A stretch of DNA of 59,597 nt from Marine Group III euryarchaeote CG-Epi4 (GCA_001875365.1 MIYX01000012.1:1-59597), one strand, 5' to 3'; counted from the stretch's first letter, positions 1 to 10,117 are shown. Made by a program: numbers and translations. Notes: generated from the letters alone by a model not told the origin.

Positions 1-228
1 AAGCGAAATATCTACATCAATTGTTGCCTGTCCTTCATTAGAAATAACCATTTCTGTACAACCAATTCCGCTAGCTCCAGGTCTAACGTCCAACTGAACT
101 TGACCGTTAGTAAAACTTATAGAATATGCAACTGCTGCCTGAGCATCCGCTGGTGGTGCAAACATTACCAAAGATGTTCCTAACATGAGCATTGCGAGTA
201 GTAGAGCTTTCGAAATTTTAGTCGCCAT
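1..228 (-). CDS. Secreted protein, N-terminal part (cut by window edge)
   Basis: An open frame of 76 codons starts at ATG 226-228 and runs off the left end without a stop. The first ~29 residues are a clear signal peptide: MATKISK, then a Leu/Met-rich hydrophobic core, then a likely signal peptidase site after PPADA. The visible mature part (AVAYSISFTNGQVQLDVRPG onward) is beta-rich, resembling the immunoglobulin-like repeats of archaeal surface proteins, but too little is seen to name a family. A GGAGG Shine-Dalgarno lies 8 bases before the ATG, which supports this start. Exported protein is secure; function is unknown. Confidence 0.75.
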   Translation of the reverse strand, partial: MATKISKALLLAMLMLGTSLVMFAPPADAQAAVAYSISFTNGQVQLDVRPGASGIGCTEMVISNEGQATIDVDISL

Positions 229-236
229 TATTTTTT

Positions 237-241
237 CCTCC
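237..241 (-). promoter_or_regulatory. Shine-Dalgarno GGAGG
   Basis: GGAGG on the minus strand, 8 bases before the ATG at 228. A TATA-like CTTTTTATG lies further upstream at 288-297, which would give a leader of roughly 35-40 bases. This gene is therefore led, unlike many neighbours. Confidence 0.55.
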
Positions 242-344
242 AAAGGGTGTATTGACTGACATACACAATTTCACACTTTAACAACCACATAAAAAGGCTT
301 TCTTACTAAATAATAGGCCAAAAAAGAAATTAAATGATGAAAAC

Positions 345-581
345 TTAGCCTAATTTAGCAAGTAGTTCTTCACGATTAGGCTCTACCAAAATACTGTGAT
401 CCTCAAATACAATTACTGGAATTCTACGCATTCCATTGTTAAGCTCTATTGCTTTTTTTGTAGCGTCTTCATCATTTGAGATATCTATGTAATCATAATC
501 TACATTTTTTTCAGCAAAAACTTGCTTTGCTAAAATGCAATCTCCACAAGTAGGCGTCCCATACATCAATATTTTACTCAT
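345..581 (-). CDS. Glutaredoxin-like thiol oxidoreductase
   Basis: A 78-residue single-domain thioredoxin fold: beta strand KILMYG, redox motif CGDC at residues 12-15, and the cis-proline segment RRIPVIVF. The size and short C-terminus resemble NrdH/mycoredoxin-type glutaredoxins, small dithiol reductants of the cytoplasm. Its ATG shares one base with the gcvP stop codon (TAATG), so it is probably co-transcribed and translationally coupled with gcvP. A role in keeping a partner enzyme reduced is inference. Family confidence is high; the specific substrate is unknown. Confidence 0.85.
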   Translation of the reverse strand: MSKILMYGTPTCGDCILAKQVFAEKNVDYDYIDISNDEDATKKAIELNNGMRRIPVIVFEDHSILVEPNREELLAKLG

Positions 582-3418
582 TAATTGTCCTCAGAATATG
601 CTTCAACATCTAGACATGAACATATTAAATTTCTGTCACCATGTGTATTGTCCACTCTGCCAACTGAAGGCCAGAATTTGTTTATTCTTAACCATGATTT
701 AGGATAGGCTGCCATTTCTCTAGAATACTCGTGATTCCAAATATCTGATGATACTTCAAGAGACGTATGAGGTGAACCACGTAATGGATTATCAGTGTTT
801 GAAAATTCACCAGACTTGATTTTATCAATTTCACATTTTATTGAAGACATTGATTCGCAGAATCGATCTATTTCCGCCTTAGACTCAGACTCCGTAGGTT
901 CTATCATTAATGTATTGGCAACTGGCCATGACATTGTAGGTGCGTGAAAACCATAATCAATTAATCTTTTTGCGATATCATCTATAGTCAATCCTACTTC
1001 AGCAATTAGATTTCGAGTGTCTAAAATACACTCATGTGCAACAAGGCCCATTTTTCCCTTGTATAAAACGGTGTAATCTTTAGATAGTTTTTTAGCCATA
1101 TAGTTGGCATTTAGTATTGCTATTTGTGTAGCATATTTTAGCCCTTCAGAACCCATCATCACAATGTATGCCCAAGAAATAGGCAAAATACTAGCACTTC
1201 CCCAATGTGTTGCAGATACCGGGCCAGTTTTATTTTGTGATTTGTAACTTGCTAACGGATTTGAAGGTAAAAAATCTGCTAAATGCGAAGCTACGCCAAT
1301 GGGCCCCATGCCTGGACCGCCTCCGCCGTGAGGGATACAGAAAGTTTTATGCAAATTAAGATGACACACATCGGCCCCTATGTCAGCAGGTTTACACAAA
1401 CCTACCATTGCGTTCATATTCGCACCATCCATGTAAACTTGACCACCATGCTGATGTACCAATGAACATATTTCCTTAATTTCGTGTTCAAAAACTCCAT
1501 GTGTTGATGGGTAAGTCACCATAGCTGCAGATAATGAATCTGAATGCTTATCAATTTTTGCTTTGAAATCTGCTAAGTCTATATTTCCTTCATCATCACA
1601 AGAAATTCCTACAACTTTCATACCTACCATTACTGCTGAAGCTGGATTTGTCCCATGAGCTGAAGTTGGAATTAAACATATATTACGATGAGAATTACCT
1701 CTATCTAAATGAAAGTCTCTAATCGCAAGCATTCCTGCATATTCACCTTGACTCCCAGCATTCGGTTGGAGGGATATCTTTGAAAAACCAGTAATATCGC
1801 AAAGCCAATTCTCTAAATCTTTGAATAAACTATAGTAACCTCGCGCTTGGTCTACAGGCGCATAAGGATGTAAATTGGAAAATTCAGGCCAAGTCACTGA
1901 CTCCATTTCAGTGACTGAGTTTAATTTCATCGTGCACGACCCTAAAGGAATCATACTGAAATTTAGAGATAAGTCTTTAGTTTCAAGTCTGTGAATATAT
2001 CTTAGCATTTCTGTTTCTGAATGATAGGAATTGAAAACTGGATGAGTTAGAAATGAGTCCTGGCGCTTAAGATCTGCAGGTATACTTTCATCCGAAGGCA
2101 CTACTTCTGATGCTTCAAATATACTCAAGATAGCTTTGACATCTGCAGCCTGAACTGTTTCATCTAAAGATATACCTATGGAATCTTCATATTTCCATAA
2201 ATTATAACCTTGCTTCAGTGCCAAATCTAATATTTTTGAAGAATCGCATTTAACGCGAATTGTATCAAAGTAATTATTTGAGTATAAATCAAAACCACTT
2301 CTTTGAAGACTTTCTCCAATAACTCTAGAAAAATAATTGATTCGTTTAGAAATCTGTTTTAGCTTTTCTGGACCGTGATATATTGCGTACATCGAAGACA
2401 TAATCGCTAACAAAACTTGTGCTGTACAGATATTGCTTGTTGCCCTATCTCTTCGAATATGCTGCTCTCTTGTCTGTAAAGCTAATCTTAAAGCATTATT
2501 CCCATGAGAGTCTTTTGAAACTCCAATTAGCCTTCCAGGTAGATTTCTCTTTAACTTTTCTTTAGTCGAAATAAATGCTGCGTGAGGACCTCCGTAACCC
2601 ATTGGAACTCCAAACCTTTGTGAATTACCAATAACTATGTCTGCGCCCCAACTTCCTGGAGATTTAAGAACGCAAAGTGACATCAAATCGGCAATGACAA
2701 TTACCAAAGTGCCATTCTTGTGGGCCTCTTCTACTAAACTAGAATAATCAGCAATTATGCCTGACTTGCTAGGATACTGAACCATTATCGCAAAAATATC
2801 TTCATTAAATGTAAAATCTGGTGCTGAATTCTCTAAAACTTTTATTTCTAACGGCTCAGCACGCGTCTTTACTACATTCACAGTTTGCTGATTAATATCA
2901 TCGATTAGGGCGATTGATGAACGCTTACCTCTAAGTGTGTTGCACGCCATACTCATTGCTTCAGCTGCAGCTGTAGCCTCATCTAACAAAGAAGCATTAG
3001 CGATATCCATTCCTGTCAAATCTGAAATCATTGTCTGAAAGTTCAATAGAGCCTCTAAGCGGCCTTGAGCAATTTCAGCCTGATAGGGCGTGTACTGCGT
3101 ATACCAGCCCGGATTTTCAAGAATATTTCTTTTAATGACACCAGGCGTAATTGTTCCATAATATCCGTTACCAAGATAACTCTTGAGAGTTTTATTATTA
3201 GAGGCATAGGATTTTAAAATCTTAAGTGCTTCTTGTTCACTAATACCATCTCCTATCTTTAAATCTGACTTGAATGCTATAGAATCAGGAATTACATCAT
3301 TGATGAATTTGGACATTGAAGAATACCCTAATTCGTCCAACATTGAAACTATATCATCGTCAGAAGGGCCTACATGACGTTTAGTAAAAATGTCAGGATG
3401 TTTAGCATAATCATTCAT
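581..3418 (-). CDS. gcvP: Glycine dehydrogenase (decarboxylating), P protein
   Basis: 945 residues, the full length of the fused bacterial/mitochondrial-type P protein; many archaea instead have two subunits. It decarboxylates glycine using pyridoxal phosphate and passes the aminomethyl group to the lipoyl H protein. The PLP-lysine signature [16 protein letters not shown] is intact near residue 690, with GSCTMKLN near 480 and PNAGSQGEY near 560. The N-terminal half begins with the usual KRHVGPS motif. H, T and L proteins are not in this window. The downstream glutaredoxin-like gene overlaps it by one base. A bacterial origin by transfer is plausible from the fused architecture. Confidence 0.97.
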   Translation of the reverse strand: MNDYAKHPDIFTKRHVGPSDDDIVSMLDELGYSSMSKFINDVIPDSIAFKSDLKIGDGISEQEALKILKSYASNNKTLKSYLGNGYYGTITPGVIKRNILENPGWYTQYTPYQAEIAQGRLEALLNFQTMISDLTGMDIANASLLDEATAAAEAMSMACNTLRGKRSSIALIDDINQQTVNVVKTRAEPLEIKVLENSAPDFTFNEDIFAIMVQYPSKSGIIADYSSLVEEAHKNGTLVIVIADLMSLCVLKSPGSWGADIVIGNSQRFGVPMGYGGPHAAFISTKEKLKRNLPGRLIGVSKDSHGNNALRLALQTREQHIRRDRATSNICTAQVLLAIMSSMYAIYHGPEKLKQISKRINYFSRVIGESLQRSGFDLYSNNYFDTIRVKCDSSKILDLALKQGYNLWKYEDSIGISLDETVQAADVKAILSIFEASEVVPSDESIPADLKRQDSFLTHPVFNSYHSETEMLRYIHRLETKDLSLNFSMIPLGSCTMKLNSVTEMESVTWPEFSNLHPYAPVDQARGYYSLFKDLENWLCDITGFSKISLQPNAGSQGEYAGMLAIRDFHLDRGNSHRNICLIPTSAHGTNPASAVMVGMKVVGISCDDEGNIDLADFKAKIDKHSDSLSAAMVTYPSTHGVFEHEIKEICSLVHQHGGQVYMDGANMNAMVGLCKPADIGADVCHLNLHKTFCIPHGGGGPGMGPIGVASHLADFLPSNPLASYKSQNKTGPVSATHWGSASILPISWAYIVMMGSEGLKYATQIAILNANYMAKKLSKDYTVLYKGKMGLVAHECILDTRNLIAEVGLTIDDIAKRLIDYGFHAPTMSWPVANTLMIEPTESESKAEIDRFCESMSSIKCEIDKIKSGEFSNTDNPLRGSPHTSLEVSSDIWNHEYSREMAAYPKSWLRINKFWPSVGRVDNTHGDRNLICSCLDVEAYSEDN

Positions 3419-3505
3419 AAAGGATGTATATTAATCTTGGATGGGCCATATGAGCGTTTCGCCTGAATTAGGCATCCGTTCCATTTATTTGCCCTTTCCT
3501 AGATA

Positions 3506-3949
3506 ATGGCATCCATGGTAGTAACTGCCACTCGGCTTTTCACCGTGGATGAGGCAAATAGCCTTCTAGATTTAATCAATCCCATAATTATTGAATTATC
3601 TGACTATTCTGTAAAGCAAGAAATGCTTGAAGAGCAATTGGAGGAGATTATGGAAGAAGTAAAAGATGACTACCGAGCTGCACTAAGACCTGGGTGGGAA
3701 GAGTTACAAATTGAACTCGAAAATAACATTAACATGGTTAATAATCTAACGATAGAACTTGGAAAACTAGGTGTAGAAATTGATGATCCGACACTCGGAG
3801 TAGTAAACTTTCCATCCCTTAGAGGTATAGAGACAGTTTTCCTGTCGTATAGATTGGGGGAAAATAAAGTGAGACATTGGCATGATTTTGATGAGAATTA
3901 TGAATCTAGAAGAACCCTAGAACAGGAATTAGACATCATAAAACAATAA
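3506..3949 (+). CDS. DUF2203 family protein
   Basis: About 147 residues. It matches the DUF2203 pattern: N-terminal FTVDEANSLLDLINPII, a long charged central helix, then the C-terminal block VVNFPSLRGIETVFLSYRLGE with KVRHWHDFDENYESRR. The conserved WH and Arg residues suggest a functional site, but the family has no established biochemical role. Starts at 3506 and 3515 (MVVTATRLF) are both possible; a TATA-like CATTTATTT at 3482-3490 fits a leaderless transcript at 3515 slightly better. It points away from gcvP and heads a plus-strand run. Confidence 0.8.
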   Translation: MASMVVTATRLFTVDEANSLLDLINPIIIELSDYSVKQEMLEEQLEEIMEEVKDDYRAALRPGWEELQIELENNINMVNNLTIELGKLGVEIDDPTLGVVNFPSLRGIETVFLSYRLGENKVRHWHDFDENYESRRTLEQELDIIKQ

Positions 3950-3980
3950 ACCCTTTTGAATAGGCTTGAAATGGTAGAAT

Positions 3981-4277
3981 ATGCTTAAAGCAAAAGAAAT
4001 AATTATTTTTTTACCCGGAGAAGGAGAAAAAGAAATATTTAAAAATGTTGAATTTCAATCAAACCCCGAAGCTGGACTGCTAGCTATATTCAAAAATGAT
4101 GGGAAAGAATCACTCATGTTTTCAGGCCTCAGTTTTAAAATTGAAATGGATGAAAAAGATGCAAAAGAATCTTATGATATGGCTCAAAAAGCACACTTAA
4201 TGTCTAAAGATCAAATGAAAATGATGTTGGAACGTGAAACTGGACCAACTGATAGATTTAGTTCATCTTTCGGATAA
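3981..4277 (+). CDS. Small hypothetical protein
   Basis: A 98-residue soluble protein with no family I recognise. The first ~55 residues look beta-rich (KEIIIFLPGEGEKEIF, LLAIFKNDGKESLMFSG). A helical, Met/Lys-rich stretch follows (DAKESYDMAQKAHLMSKDQM), then a short polar tail. No signal peptide, membrane segment or cysteine motif is present. Its stop shares one base with the ATG of the next gene (TAATG at 4275-4279), so it is probably coupled to the HAD phosphatase. Confidence 0.7.
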   Translation: MLKAKEIIIFLPGEGEKEIFKNVEFQSNPEAGLLAIFKNDGKESLMFSGLSFKIEMDEKDAKESYDMAQKAHLMSKDQMKMMLERETGPTDRFSSSFG

Positions 4278-4921
4278 TGTCACAAATAAAATTAGTCGTT
4301 TTCGACATGGATGGAACGATAATTGAACCTCGCTCATCTTGGGCCATGATTCATGAATATTTCGGAACAGATAATAGCGAAATGTTACAGATGTACATTG
4401 AACACAAAATTTCAGATAAAGAATTTGTAAAAGCTGATATTGAACTGTGGAATAGTAAAAGTGATAAACCTGTGAATGAAAAATACATTAATTCTATACT
4501 AGATAAAGCTAAACCAAGAGAAGGTGCTAAAGAATTAATTACAAGTTTACATGAAGCAAATATCAAAACCGTAATTCTCTCAGGAGGAATTCAGTACTTA
4601 GCAAATAAATGGGCTAAAGAATGGAATATGGATAAGGCTCTAGCTAATGATCTGATTGATGATGAAAGCGGAAATTTAACCGCTAAAATTAAATCAAGTG
4701 GACATAATAAAGGCCCTGTGATGGAAGAAATGATTAAGGAATATAACCTTAGAAAAAATGAAATAGCTGCAATTGGAGATACCGTAGTAGATATCCCTAC
4801 CTTTGAAAGAGCAGGATTGTCTGTTGCTGTAAATACTGAAGATAAGAGAGTAATTAGTAAGGCAGACTATCATTTGAAAGGAAATCTTTCTGAATTGATA
4901 GAGTTAATTCTTAATTGGTAA
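4277..4921 (+). CDS. HAD-superfamily phosphatase, SerB-like
   Basis: 214 residues with all HAD motifs: motif I VVFDMDGT (nucleophile Asp10, acid Asp12), motif II ILSGG near residue 100, a downstream Lys, and motif III IGDTVVDIPTF near 165-175. The short helical cap between motifs I and II and the overall length resemble phosphoserine phosphatase and related small-molecule phosphatases. Phosphoserine is a candidate substrate but cannot be fixed from sequence. It overlaps the preceding small gene by one base. Confidence 0.85.
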   Translation: MSQIKLVVFDMDGTIIEPRSSWAMIHEYFGTDNSEMLQMYIEHKISDKEFVKADIELWNSKSDKPVNEKYINSILDKAKPREGAKELITSLHEANIKTVILSGGIQYLANKWAKEWNMDKALANDLIDDESGNLTAKIKSSGHNKGPVMEEMIKEYNLRKNEIAAIGDTVVDIPTFERAGLSVAVNTEDKRVISKADYHLKGNLSELIELILNW

Positions 4922-4924
4922 AAA

Positions 4925-4940
4925 GTTATAAAAATATATA
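4925..4940 (+). promoter_or_regulatory. TATA-box promoter of the 4955 gene
   Basis: GTTATAAAAATATATA; the TTATAAAA core at 4926-4933 is centred about 26 bases before the ATG at 4955. This predicts a leaderless or nearly leaderless transcript. Confidence 0.55.
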
Positions 4941-4954
4941 GACAGAGTGTTATC

Positions 4955-7900
4955 ATGAAGCTTCAGCAAAATATAACTTTTTTACTAATATTTTTCCTTG
5001 CAGTTATTGTTGTTGGAAATGTGAAAGGTGATGAAAATATAAATATTTCTTCACTAAAATTTACGAACGAATTTGAAAATGGTGAGGAAGTTATTCTTGT
5101 TGCTAATGGAAAAGATTATGGGACTGAATATTTATATAAAATTTATGATGATGACGATGACCAATATAGAAATAATGACGATGAAGGAAATAATGACGAT
5201 TGTGAGGTGCAAAACTGCCTCCCTGAGAATTGGTATACTCCAGACTTTGATGATTCTGAATGGGACACTGGAGCTGCACCTTTTGGAGATGAAGAAATGG
5301 ATGGAATTAGTCCTAGAACCATATGGGAATCCGAAGATGGATCTGATCCCGGAGTTCTAAATGATAATCTTGTATTAAGACATTACTTTAACTATTCTAA
5401 TGAAAATGAAATATTGAGTGCAACTCTAAAAATCGTTCATAACAATTACTATGTAGCCTACCTAAACGGACAGCTAATTAGGAACTGCTACTATTACAAT
5501 TATCATGATGATTGTTATGAAAGAAATCCAGAGTACTGGAAAACAAATGGAGATAATTTTCTCACATATGATGGTAGCTCTGAATCTGGGCCAAATCCAG
5601 ACTGGCTGATTGATGGAGAAAATTTACTCGCTATATTAGTATATGATCATTGTTGCTACCAAGGAGACCCTCACCAATGGATAGATGCTGAACTAGTAAT
5701 CAATGTGCAGACTTGGAAAGAGAAACCTATTGTTTTGGGCGATAATCTTGCTCTCGGAGTAGACTTTTTTAATAATAATGAAGAAAATATAACTAATATC
5801 AATGTTAGTATTGAAATAGATGGTGAACTATTTGCAAATGAAACAATTGATATTCAAAATAAACAAACTTATGAGTGGATATTATACTGGACACCTACGA
5901 GATTAGGAGAAATTAACTTAACTGCCAAAGTTTCTGACAGAACATTTACAAGAAGCATACATATTGGATATTATGCATATAGTCTCGATTTCCTAACTAA
6001 GCAAAAAAGTTCTGAAGTAGACAATACCGTTCAATATCAATTCAATATTACAAATGAAGGTGATGTCAATGATAACTTTACTTTTGACTTAGGCAATCTC
6101 CCTAATAACTGGGATTATGCTTTTTCACCAATCATTGCTAACTTAAAACCAGGTGAATCGGCAGATATCAAATTAAATATTACTATTAGCAATGATGCTG
6201 AAGCAGGCAATTATAGTATTTTCCCACAAGTGTTCTCACAATATTACTCCCAAACTATAAGCACATTAATACGTTCTGGAGCAAGCAATTCTACTGAATA
6301 TTCATATAAAATATGGAATAATAGTGAATTTCCTGATGACTTTTATGAGTTTGAGCATAATGATTCGAATTGGAACGTAGGAGCTGCTCCTTTTGGTAAT
6401 GAAGAATTAAGAGGAATTGATCCTAACTCAATATGGACTACTGATGATGAAAATTATACACATGTCAGTGCTAGGCATTGGTTTAACTATACTGAAAGCT
6501 TAGATTTTAGTGAATTAAGAGTCAAAATTGCACATGATAATTATTATCGAGCATATCTTAATGGCAACTTGATAAGAGATTGCTTTAGTGGATGGGGATG
6601 CTATGGAAATGGGGACTATTGGGAAGATACCATCAATATCAATAAATCATGGCTAAATGGAGGAGAAAATTTATTTGCTATTGCTGCCAGAGACAATACC
6701 CAGGGATGGGGAGGTGGAGGTGGTGGAAGTGATGGCAGACAATGGCTTGATTCGGAATTAGAAATAGCAATTCTTAGATCGAAGCTTTGGAATTTTGAAG
6801 AGATTTACGATGAACTTGTCGTGTCAGTTAATGAAACATATAGGTATGAAATTTTAACTCCGATTGTAATAAAAGAAATAGATAACACTGAACCATATGA
6901 ATTTACAGTATGGGTTCTAAATAGGGGAAATGTTGAAGACATATATAACATAACGATAAGTCTAAATGATACCGAAAATTTTAACATTATTAGTTATAAG
7001 AATCAAATAAAAGTTCCGTATGGCTCTGACGGAGATATTGAACTTGTCATCACTTTGAATGAAAACGTTAATGAATTTAACTTGGCCGAATTTAATATAA
7101 CAATTACTTCATTAAACTCAACTGATAATGCAATAAAGCAAACTACGATATTTGCTAAGTTGTACGTTGCACCAGACCTAGTGGCTCCTGCAACATATGC
7201 AGTTAGTCCCGAATTAATTAACTCAACTTCGTTTGAAGTAGAGTGGTATGTTCAAGATTGGTACAAGAGTAATTTAGAATGGGGTAATGACACAAAATAT
7301 GTGATAATCCAATATTCTAGTGACAATGGTACTAATGGACAGAATTGGAGTGACTGGAAAGTATGGGGCAACTTTAGTACTGAAAATAAAAAGGCTGTTT
7401 TTACAAATGCAGAAAATGGTTACCAATATCGATTCCGATCAATAGGTGGTGATGATGATGGTAGAATTGAAAACAAAGAAGATAAAATTGACAATATTAC
7501 ATTTGTTGACCTTAATTCACCCATAATAACAATTACAGAAATTACCTCTTCTATATCTGAAGATAATATTCAAAATAATTCCACCAATTCAAGAGCTCTT
7601 GAATTCGCCTGGGATGCCGAAGATAATAATGAAATAATTGTTGGCTTTAATTTTTATTATAAAATTAATAATAACTCATGGATTATTGAAAAAGAAAATT
7701 TCAATCTGAGAACCTTTGCATTTTATGCTGAAAGCGATGGTCTTTACCAATTTAAGATCTCTGGTAAAGACTTAGCTGGAAATGAAGGATCTACCGTTAC
7801 TAACACTATTGTAATTGATACTATTGGGCCAAATGTAACTATTTCTAAAATTCTTGATTTGACTAATGCAGAAAATATTATTTTAGATCTGGAAAAAATT

Positions 7901-8692
7901 GAAGATATTACAAATTTCACAATTTTTTACAAATTGAACAAAGAAGGTGAAAGTAATACTAACCTTGAATGGCAATACTATGGTGAATATTTGCCAGACA
8001 GTTTACCTGTAGATATAAATGTTGAAAATCAATATGAATATCAGTTTAGAATTTTGGCATTTGATTTAGTAGGCAACTATGGTGAAGATGTAGTATATAC
8101 TTTGATTGATAGAGACAAACCTTCAAAAATAAGGAATTTACAAATTACACAAGGTAAAACTATTGTTAACTCAACTACTGATGTTTTAATCTCATTTGTA
8201 TCCTCACAAGCTCAAGATTTAACTGAATATCGAATATATCGTTCTGAGTCTATAAATGATACTGGAGAAATTATTACTAAAATTCCTTCTGGAGAACAAT
8301 ATCTATCATACAAAGATTCAAATGTTCAAATGGGTCGAACATACTACTATAGAGTTGTAGCTGTAGACAGAATGAATTTTGAGTCTGACGACGAAAAAGG
8401 ATTCCTTGATTTAAGTGTTGAACAAAAAACTATAGTTAAGAATGAAGAAGAGGAATCCAATATGGCCACTATTCTCATTGGTCTTGGAATCATTGGAGGA
8501 ACTGCTGCAGTAATAGCAATTATTACTCGAAAATCAACTGAAGAAATTGTACAAGTCATTGCGGATTTGCCTGAAGAAATAGAGAAAGAAAGGTTTACTG
8601 AAGTAGATGGTGAATTACTATGCAACGCGTGTGGTGCAATGTTTGATCTTAGCGAAAATAGTTGCCCTTCATGCGGAATATTAAAGGAATAA
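4955..8692 (+). CDS. Giant membrane-anchored surface protein with cytoplasmic zinc ribbon
   Basis: 1245 residues. A signal peptide (~1-25) precedes a very Asn/Asp-rich extracellular part. A galactose-binding-like domain appears twice, at about 55-250 and 447-610. Both copies share the pattern W..GAAPFG.EE..GI.P..IW, RH.FNY and YLNG.LIR. Copy 1 carries an acidic insert (YDDDDDQYRNNDDEGNNDD) and extra Cys; copy 2 carries a poly-Gly loop. Immunoglobulin/fibronectin III-like repeats follow (~255-430, 620-1150). One membrane segment (~1169-1190, ILIGLGIIGGTAAVIAII) is followed by a cytoplasmic zinc ribbon, CNACG...CPSCG. Ligand recognition or adhesion is inference. The crotonase gene starts two bases after its stop. 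Confidence 0.85.
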   Translation: MKLQQNITFLLIFFLAVIVVGNVKGDENINISSLKFTNEFENGEEVILVANGKDYGTEYLYKIYDDDDDQYRNNDDEGNNDDCEVQNCLPENWYTPDFDDSEWDTGAAPFGDEEMDGISPRTIWESEDGSDPGVLNDNLVLRHYFNYSNENEILSATLKIVHNNYYVAYLNGQLIRNCYYYNYHDDCYERNPEYWKTNGDNFLTYDGSSESGPNPDWLIDGENLLAILVYDHCCYQGDPHQWIDAELVINVQTWKEKPIVLGDNLALGVDFFNNNEENITNINVSIEIDGELFANETIDIQNKQTYEWILYWTPTRLGEINLTAKVSDRTFTRSIHIGYYAYSLDFLTKQKSSEVDNTVQYQFNITNEGDVNDNFTFDLGNLPNNWDYAFSPIIANLKPGESADIKLNITISNDAEAGNYSIFPQVFSQYYSQTISTLIRSGASNSTEYSYKIWNNSEFPDDFYEFEHNDSNWNVGAAPFGNEELRGIDPNSIWTTDDENYTHVSARHWFNYTESLDFSELRVKIAHDNYYRAYLNGNLIRDCFSGWGCYGNGDYWEDTININKSWLNGGENLFAIAARDNTQGWGGGGGGSDGRQWLDSELEIAILRSKLWNFEEIYDELVVSVNETYRYEILTPIVIKEIDNTEPYEFTVWVLNRGNVEDIYNITISLNDTENFNIISYKNQIKVPYGSDGDIELVITLNENVNEFNLAEFNITITSLNSTDNAIKQTTIFAKLYVAPDLVAPATYAVSPELINSTSFEVEWYVQDWYKSNLEWGNDTKYVIIQYSSDNGTNGQNWSDWKVWGNFSTENKKAVFTNAENGYQYRFRSIGGDDDGRIENKEDKIDNITFVDLNSPIITITEITSSISEDNIQNNSTNSRALEFAWDAEDNNEIIVGFNFYYKINNNSWIIEKENFNLRTFAFYAESDGLYQFKISGKDLAGNEGSTVTNTIVIDTIGPNVTISKILDLTNAENIILDLEKIEDITNFTIFYKLNKEGESNTNLEWQYYGEYLPDSLPVDINVENQYEYQFRILAFDLVGNYGEDVVYTLIDRDKPSKIRNLQITQGKTIVNSTTDVLISFVSSQAQDLTEYRIYRSESINDTGEIITKIPSGEQYLSYKDSNVQMGRTYYYRVVAVDRMNFESDDEKGFLDLSVEQKTIVKNEEEESNMATILIGLGIIGGTAAVIAIITRKSTEEIVQVIADLPEEIEKERFTEVDGELLCNACGAMFDLSENSCPSCGILKE

Positions 8693-8694
8693 AA

Positions 8695-9468
8695 ATGAAA
8701 AATATAATCATAGAGAAGAAAAATCGTATTGGAATAGTGACAGTTAATAGGCCAAATGAACTTAATAGTATGAATTCTGAAACCAGAAATGAACTCGCAA
8801 TTGCGTTTGAAGAATTAGATTTGGATGATGAGGTAAATGTTTCAATTCTGACTGGTTCACCAGGCAAGGCATTCATTGCTGGGGCTGACATAAAAGAATT
8901 TTCAAAAATGAAAATAAAGGATAGAAAAGCTATGAAAAGTGACTGGAGAGTTACAGATGTAATAGCTAATTCAAGCAAACCAGTTATTGCCATGATTAAT
9001 GGATTCTGCCTTGGAGGTGGACTAGAAATTGCAATGGCATGTGATTTGAGAACTGCGAGTAATAGCTCTAAATTAGGACAACCTGAAATTAATATTGGAA
9101 TTATCCCTGGCGCAGGTGGAACCCAAAGACTAACAAGGCTTATTGGTGAAGGAAGATCAATGGAACTCATCCTAACTGGAAATATGATTCCTGCTAAAAA
9201 GGCTGAAGAGTGGGGGTTAGTGAATATAGTAACTGACGAAGAAGAATTAGAGGATTTAACCATGAAAATGGCAGAATTGATTGCTGAAAAATCTCCTTTT
9301 GCAATTAAAAGGGCTAAGAAAAGCATAAAATTAGCTGCAAATACTTCTTTAAAGAAAGGCTTAAAAGAAGAACAGGAATTATTTTTAGAATGCTTTAAGT
9401 CAGAGGATGGCAAAGAAGGAATTAAAGCATTTATTGAGAAAAGAAAACCTGAGTTTAAGGGAAATTGA
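8695..9468 (+). CDS. Enoyl-CoA hydratase/isomerase (crotonase family)
   Basis: 257 residues from ATG 8695, chosen because homologues begin at the equivalent of MKNIIIEKKNRIGIVTVNRP and it lies just past the previous stop. The open frame extends 11 codons further upstream. The oxyanion-hole segments FIAGADIKEFS and GFCLGGGLEIAMACD are intact, as are both candidate catalytic glutamates (GGGLE and GQPEINIG, followed by PGAGGTQRL). This pattern is typical of 3-hydroxyacyl-CoA-forming hydratases of fatty-acid or amino-acid degradation. The acyl-CoA dehydrogenase at 23758 could supply substrate. It overlaps nth by four bases. Confidence 0.9.
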   Translation: MKNIIIEKKNRIGIVTVNRPNELNSMNSETRNELAIAFEELDLDDEVNVSILTGSPGKAFIAGADIKEFSKMKIKDRKAMKSDWRVTDVIANSSKPVIAMINGFCLGGGLEIAMACDLRTASNSSKLGQPEINIGIIPGAGGTQRLTRLIGEGRSMELILTGNMIPAKKAEEWGLVNIVTDEEELEDLTMKMAELIAEKSPFAIKRAKKSIKLAANTSLKKGLKEEQELFLECFKSEDGKEGIKAFIEKRKPEFKGN

Positions 9469-10079
9469 GATTAAAGCAAAAAATTGAATACATTACTTCT
9501 AAACTAGAGGAACTGTATCCTAACCCTGAAATTCCACTCGATCACGAGAATAATTTTACGTTTTTGATTGCTGTAATGTTAAGTGCACAAAGTACTGATA
9601 AAAAAGTGAATGAAATTACTCCTAAGTTATTTTCTAAAGCAAACACTCCAAGAAAAATGAAGAAATTAGAAGTAAGTCAAATAAGAGATTACATTAGAGA
9701 AATTGGTTTAGCTCCTACAAAAGCAAAAAATATTAAGAAAACTTCTCAAATACTAGTTGAAAAGCACGGGGGTATAGTACCTAATACATTTGAAGATTTA
9801 GAGGAATTACCTGGAGTTGGCCATAAAACGGCATCAGTAATTATGTCTCAAGCCTTTGGACAACCTGCTTTCCCTGTAGATACTCATATTCACAGGCTAG
9901 CGTTCCGGTGGAAACTATCTAATGGTAAAAATGTGCAAAATACCGAAATAGACCTTAAAAAAAAATTTGATGAAAATTTATGGAATAAACTACATTTGCA
10001 AATGATTTTCTACGGAAGAGAGTATTGCCAGGCTAGAAAGAAACAATGTGAATGCGAGATATGTCAAACTGTATCATAG
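9465..10079 (+). CDS. nth: Endonuclease III, DNA glycosylase/AP lyase
   Basis: 204 residues, starting at TTG 9465 inside the previous stop (TTGA overlap); the next in-frame Met falls inside the conserved core, so TTG is the likely start. The helix-hairpin-helix LPGVGHKTASV carries the catalytic Lys, and VDTHIHRL the catalytic Asp. It should remove oxidised pyrimidines from DNA. The C-terminal cysteines are spaced C-x6-C-x1-C-x2-C (CQARKKQCECEIC) and the protein ends four residues later, whereas the usual [4Fe-4S] loop is C-x6-C-x2-C-x5-C. The cluster may be altered. Confidence 0.93.
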   Translation: MRLKQKIEYITSKLEELYPNPEIPLDHENNFTFLIAVMLSAQSTDKKVNEITPKLFSKANTPRKMKKLEVSQIRDYIREIGLAPTKAKNIKKTSQILVEKHGGIVPNTFEDLEELPGVGHKTASVIMSQAFGQPAFPVDTHIHRLAFRWKLSNGKNVQNTEIDLKKKFDENLWNKLHLQMIFYGREYCQARKKQCECEICQTVS

Positions 10080-10087
10080 GTAGATAG

Positions 10088-10095
10088 CTATATTG
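10088..10095 (+). promoter_or_regulatory. TATA box of dCMP deaminase gene
   Basis: CTATATTG centred about 26 bases before the ATG at 10118, predicting a leaderless transcript. Confidence 0.5.
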
Positions 10096-10117
10096 AGAGG
10101 TTTGCAGTATACATAAT

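Noticed and set aside
8649..9413. 254-codon minus-strand frame
   Set aside because: It is a shadow of the crotonase gene, whose motifs are intact.
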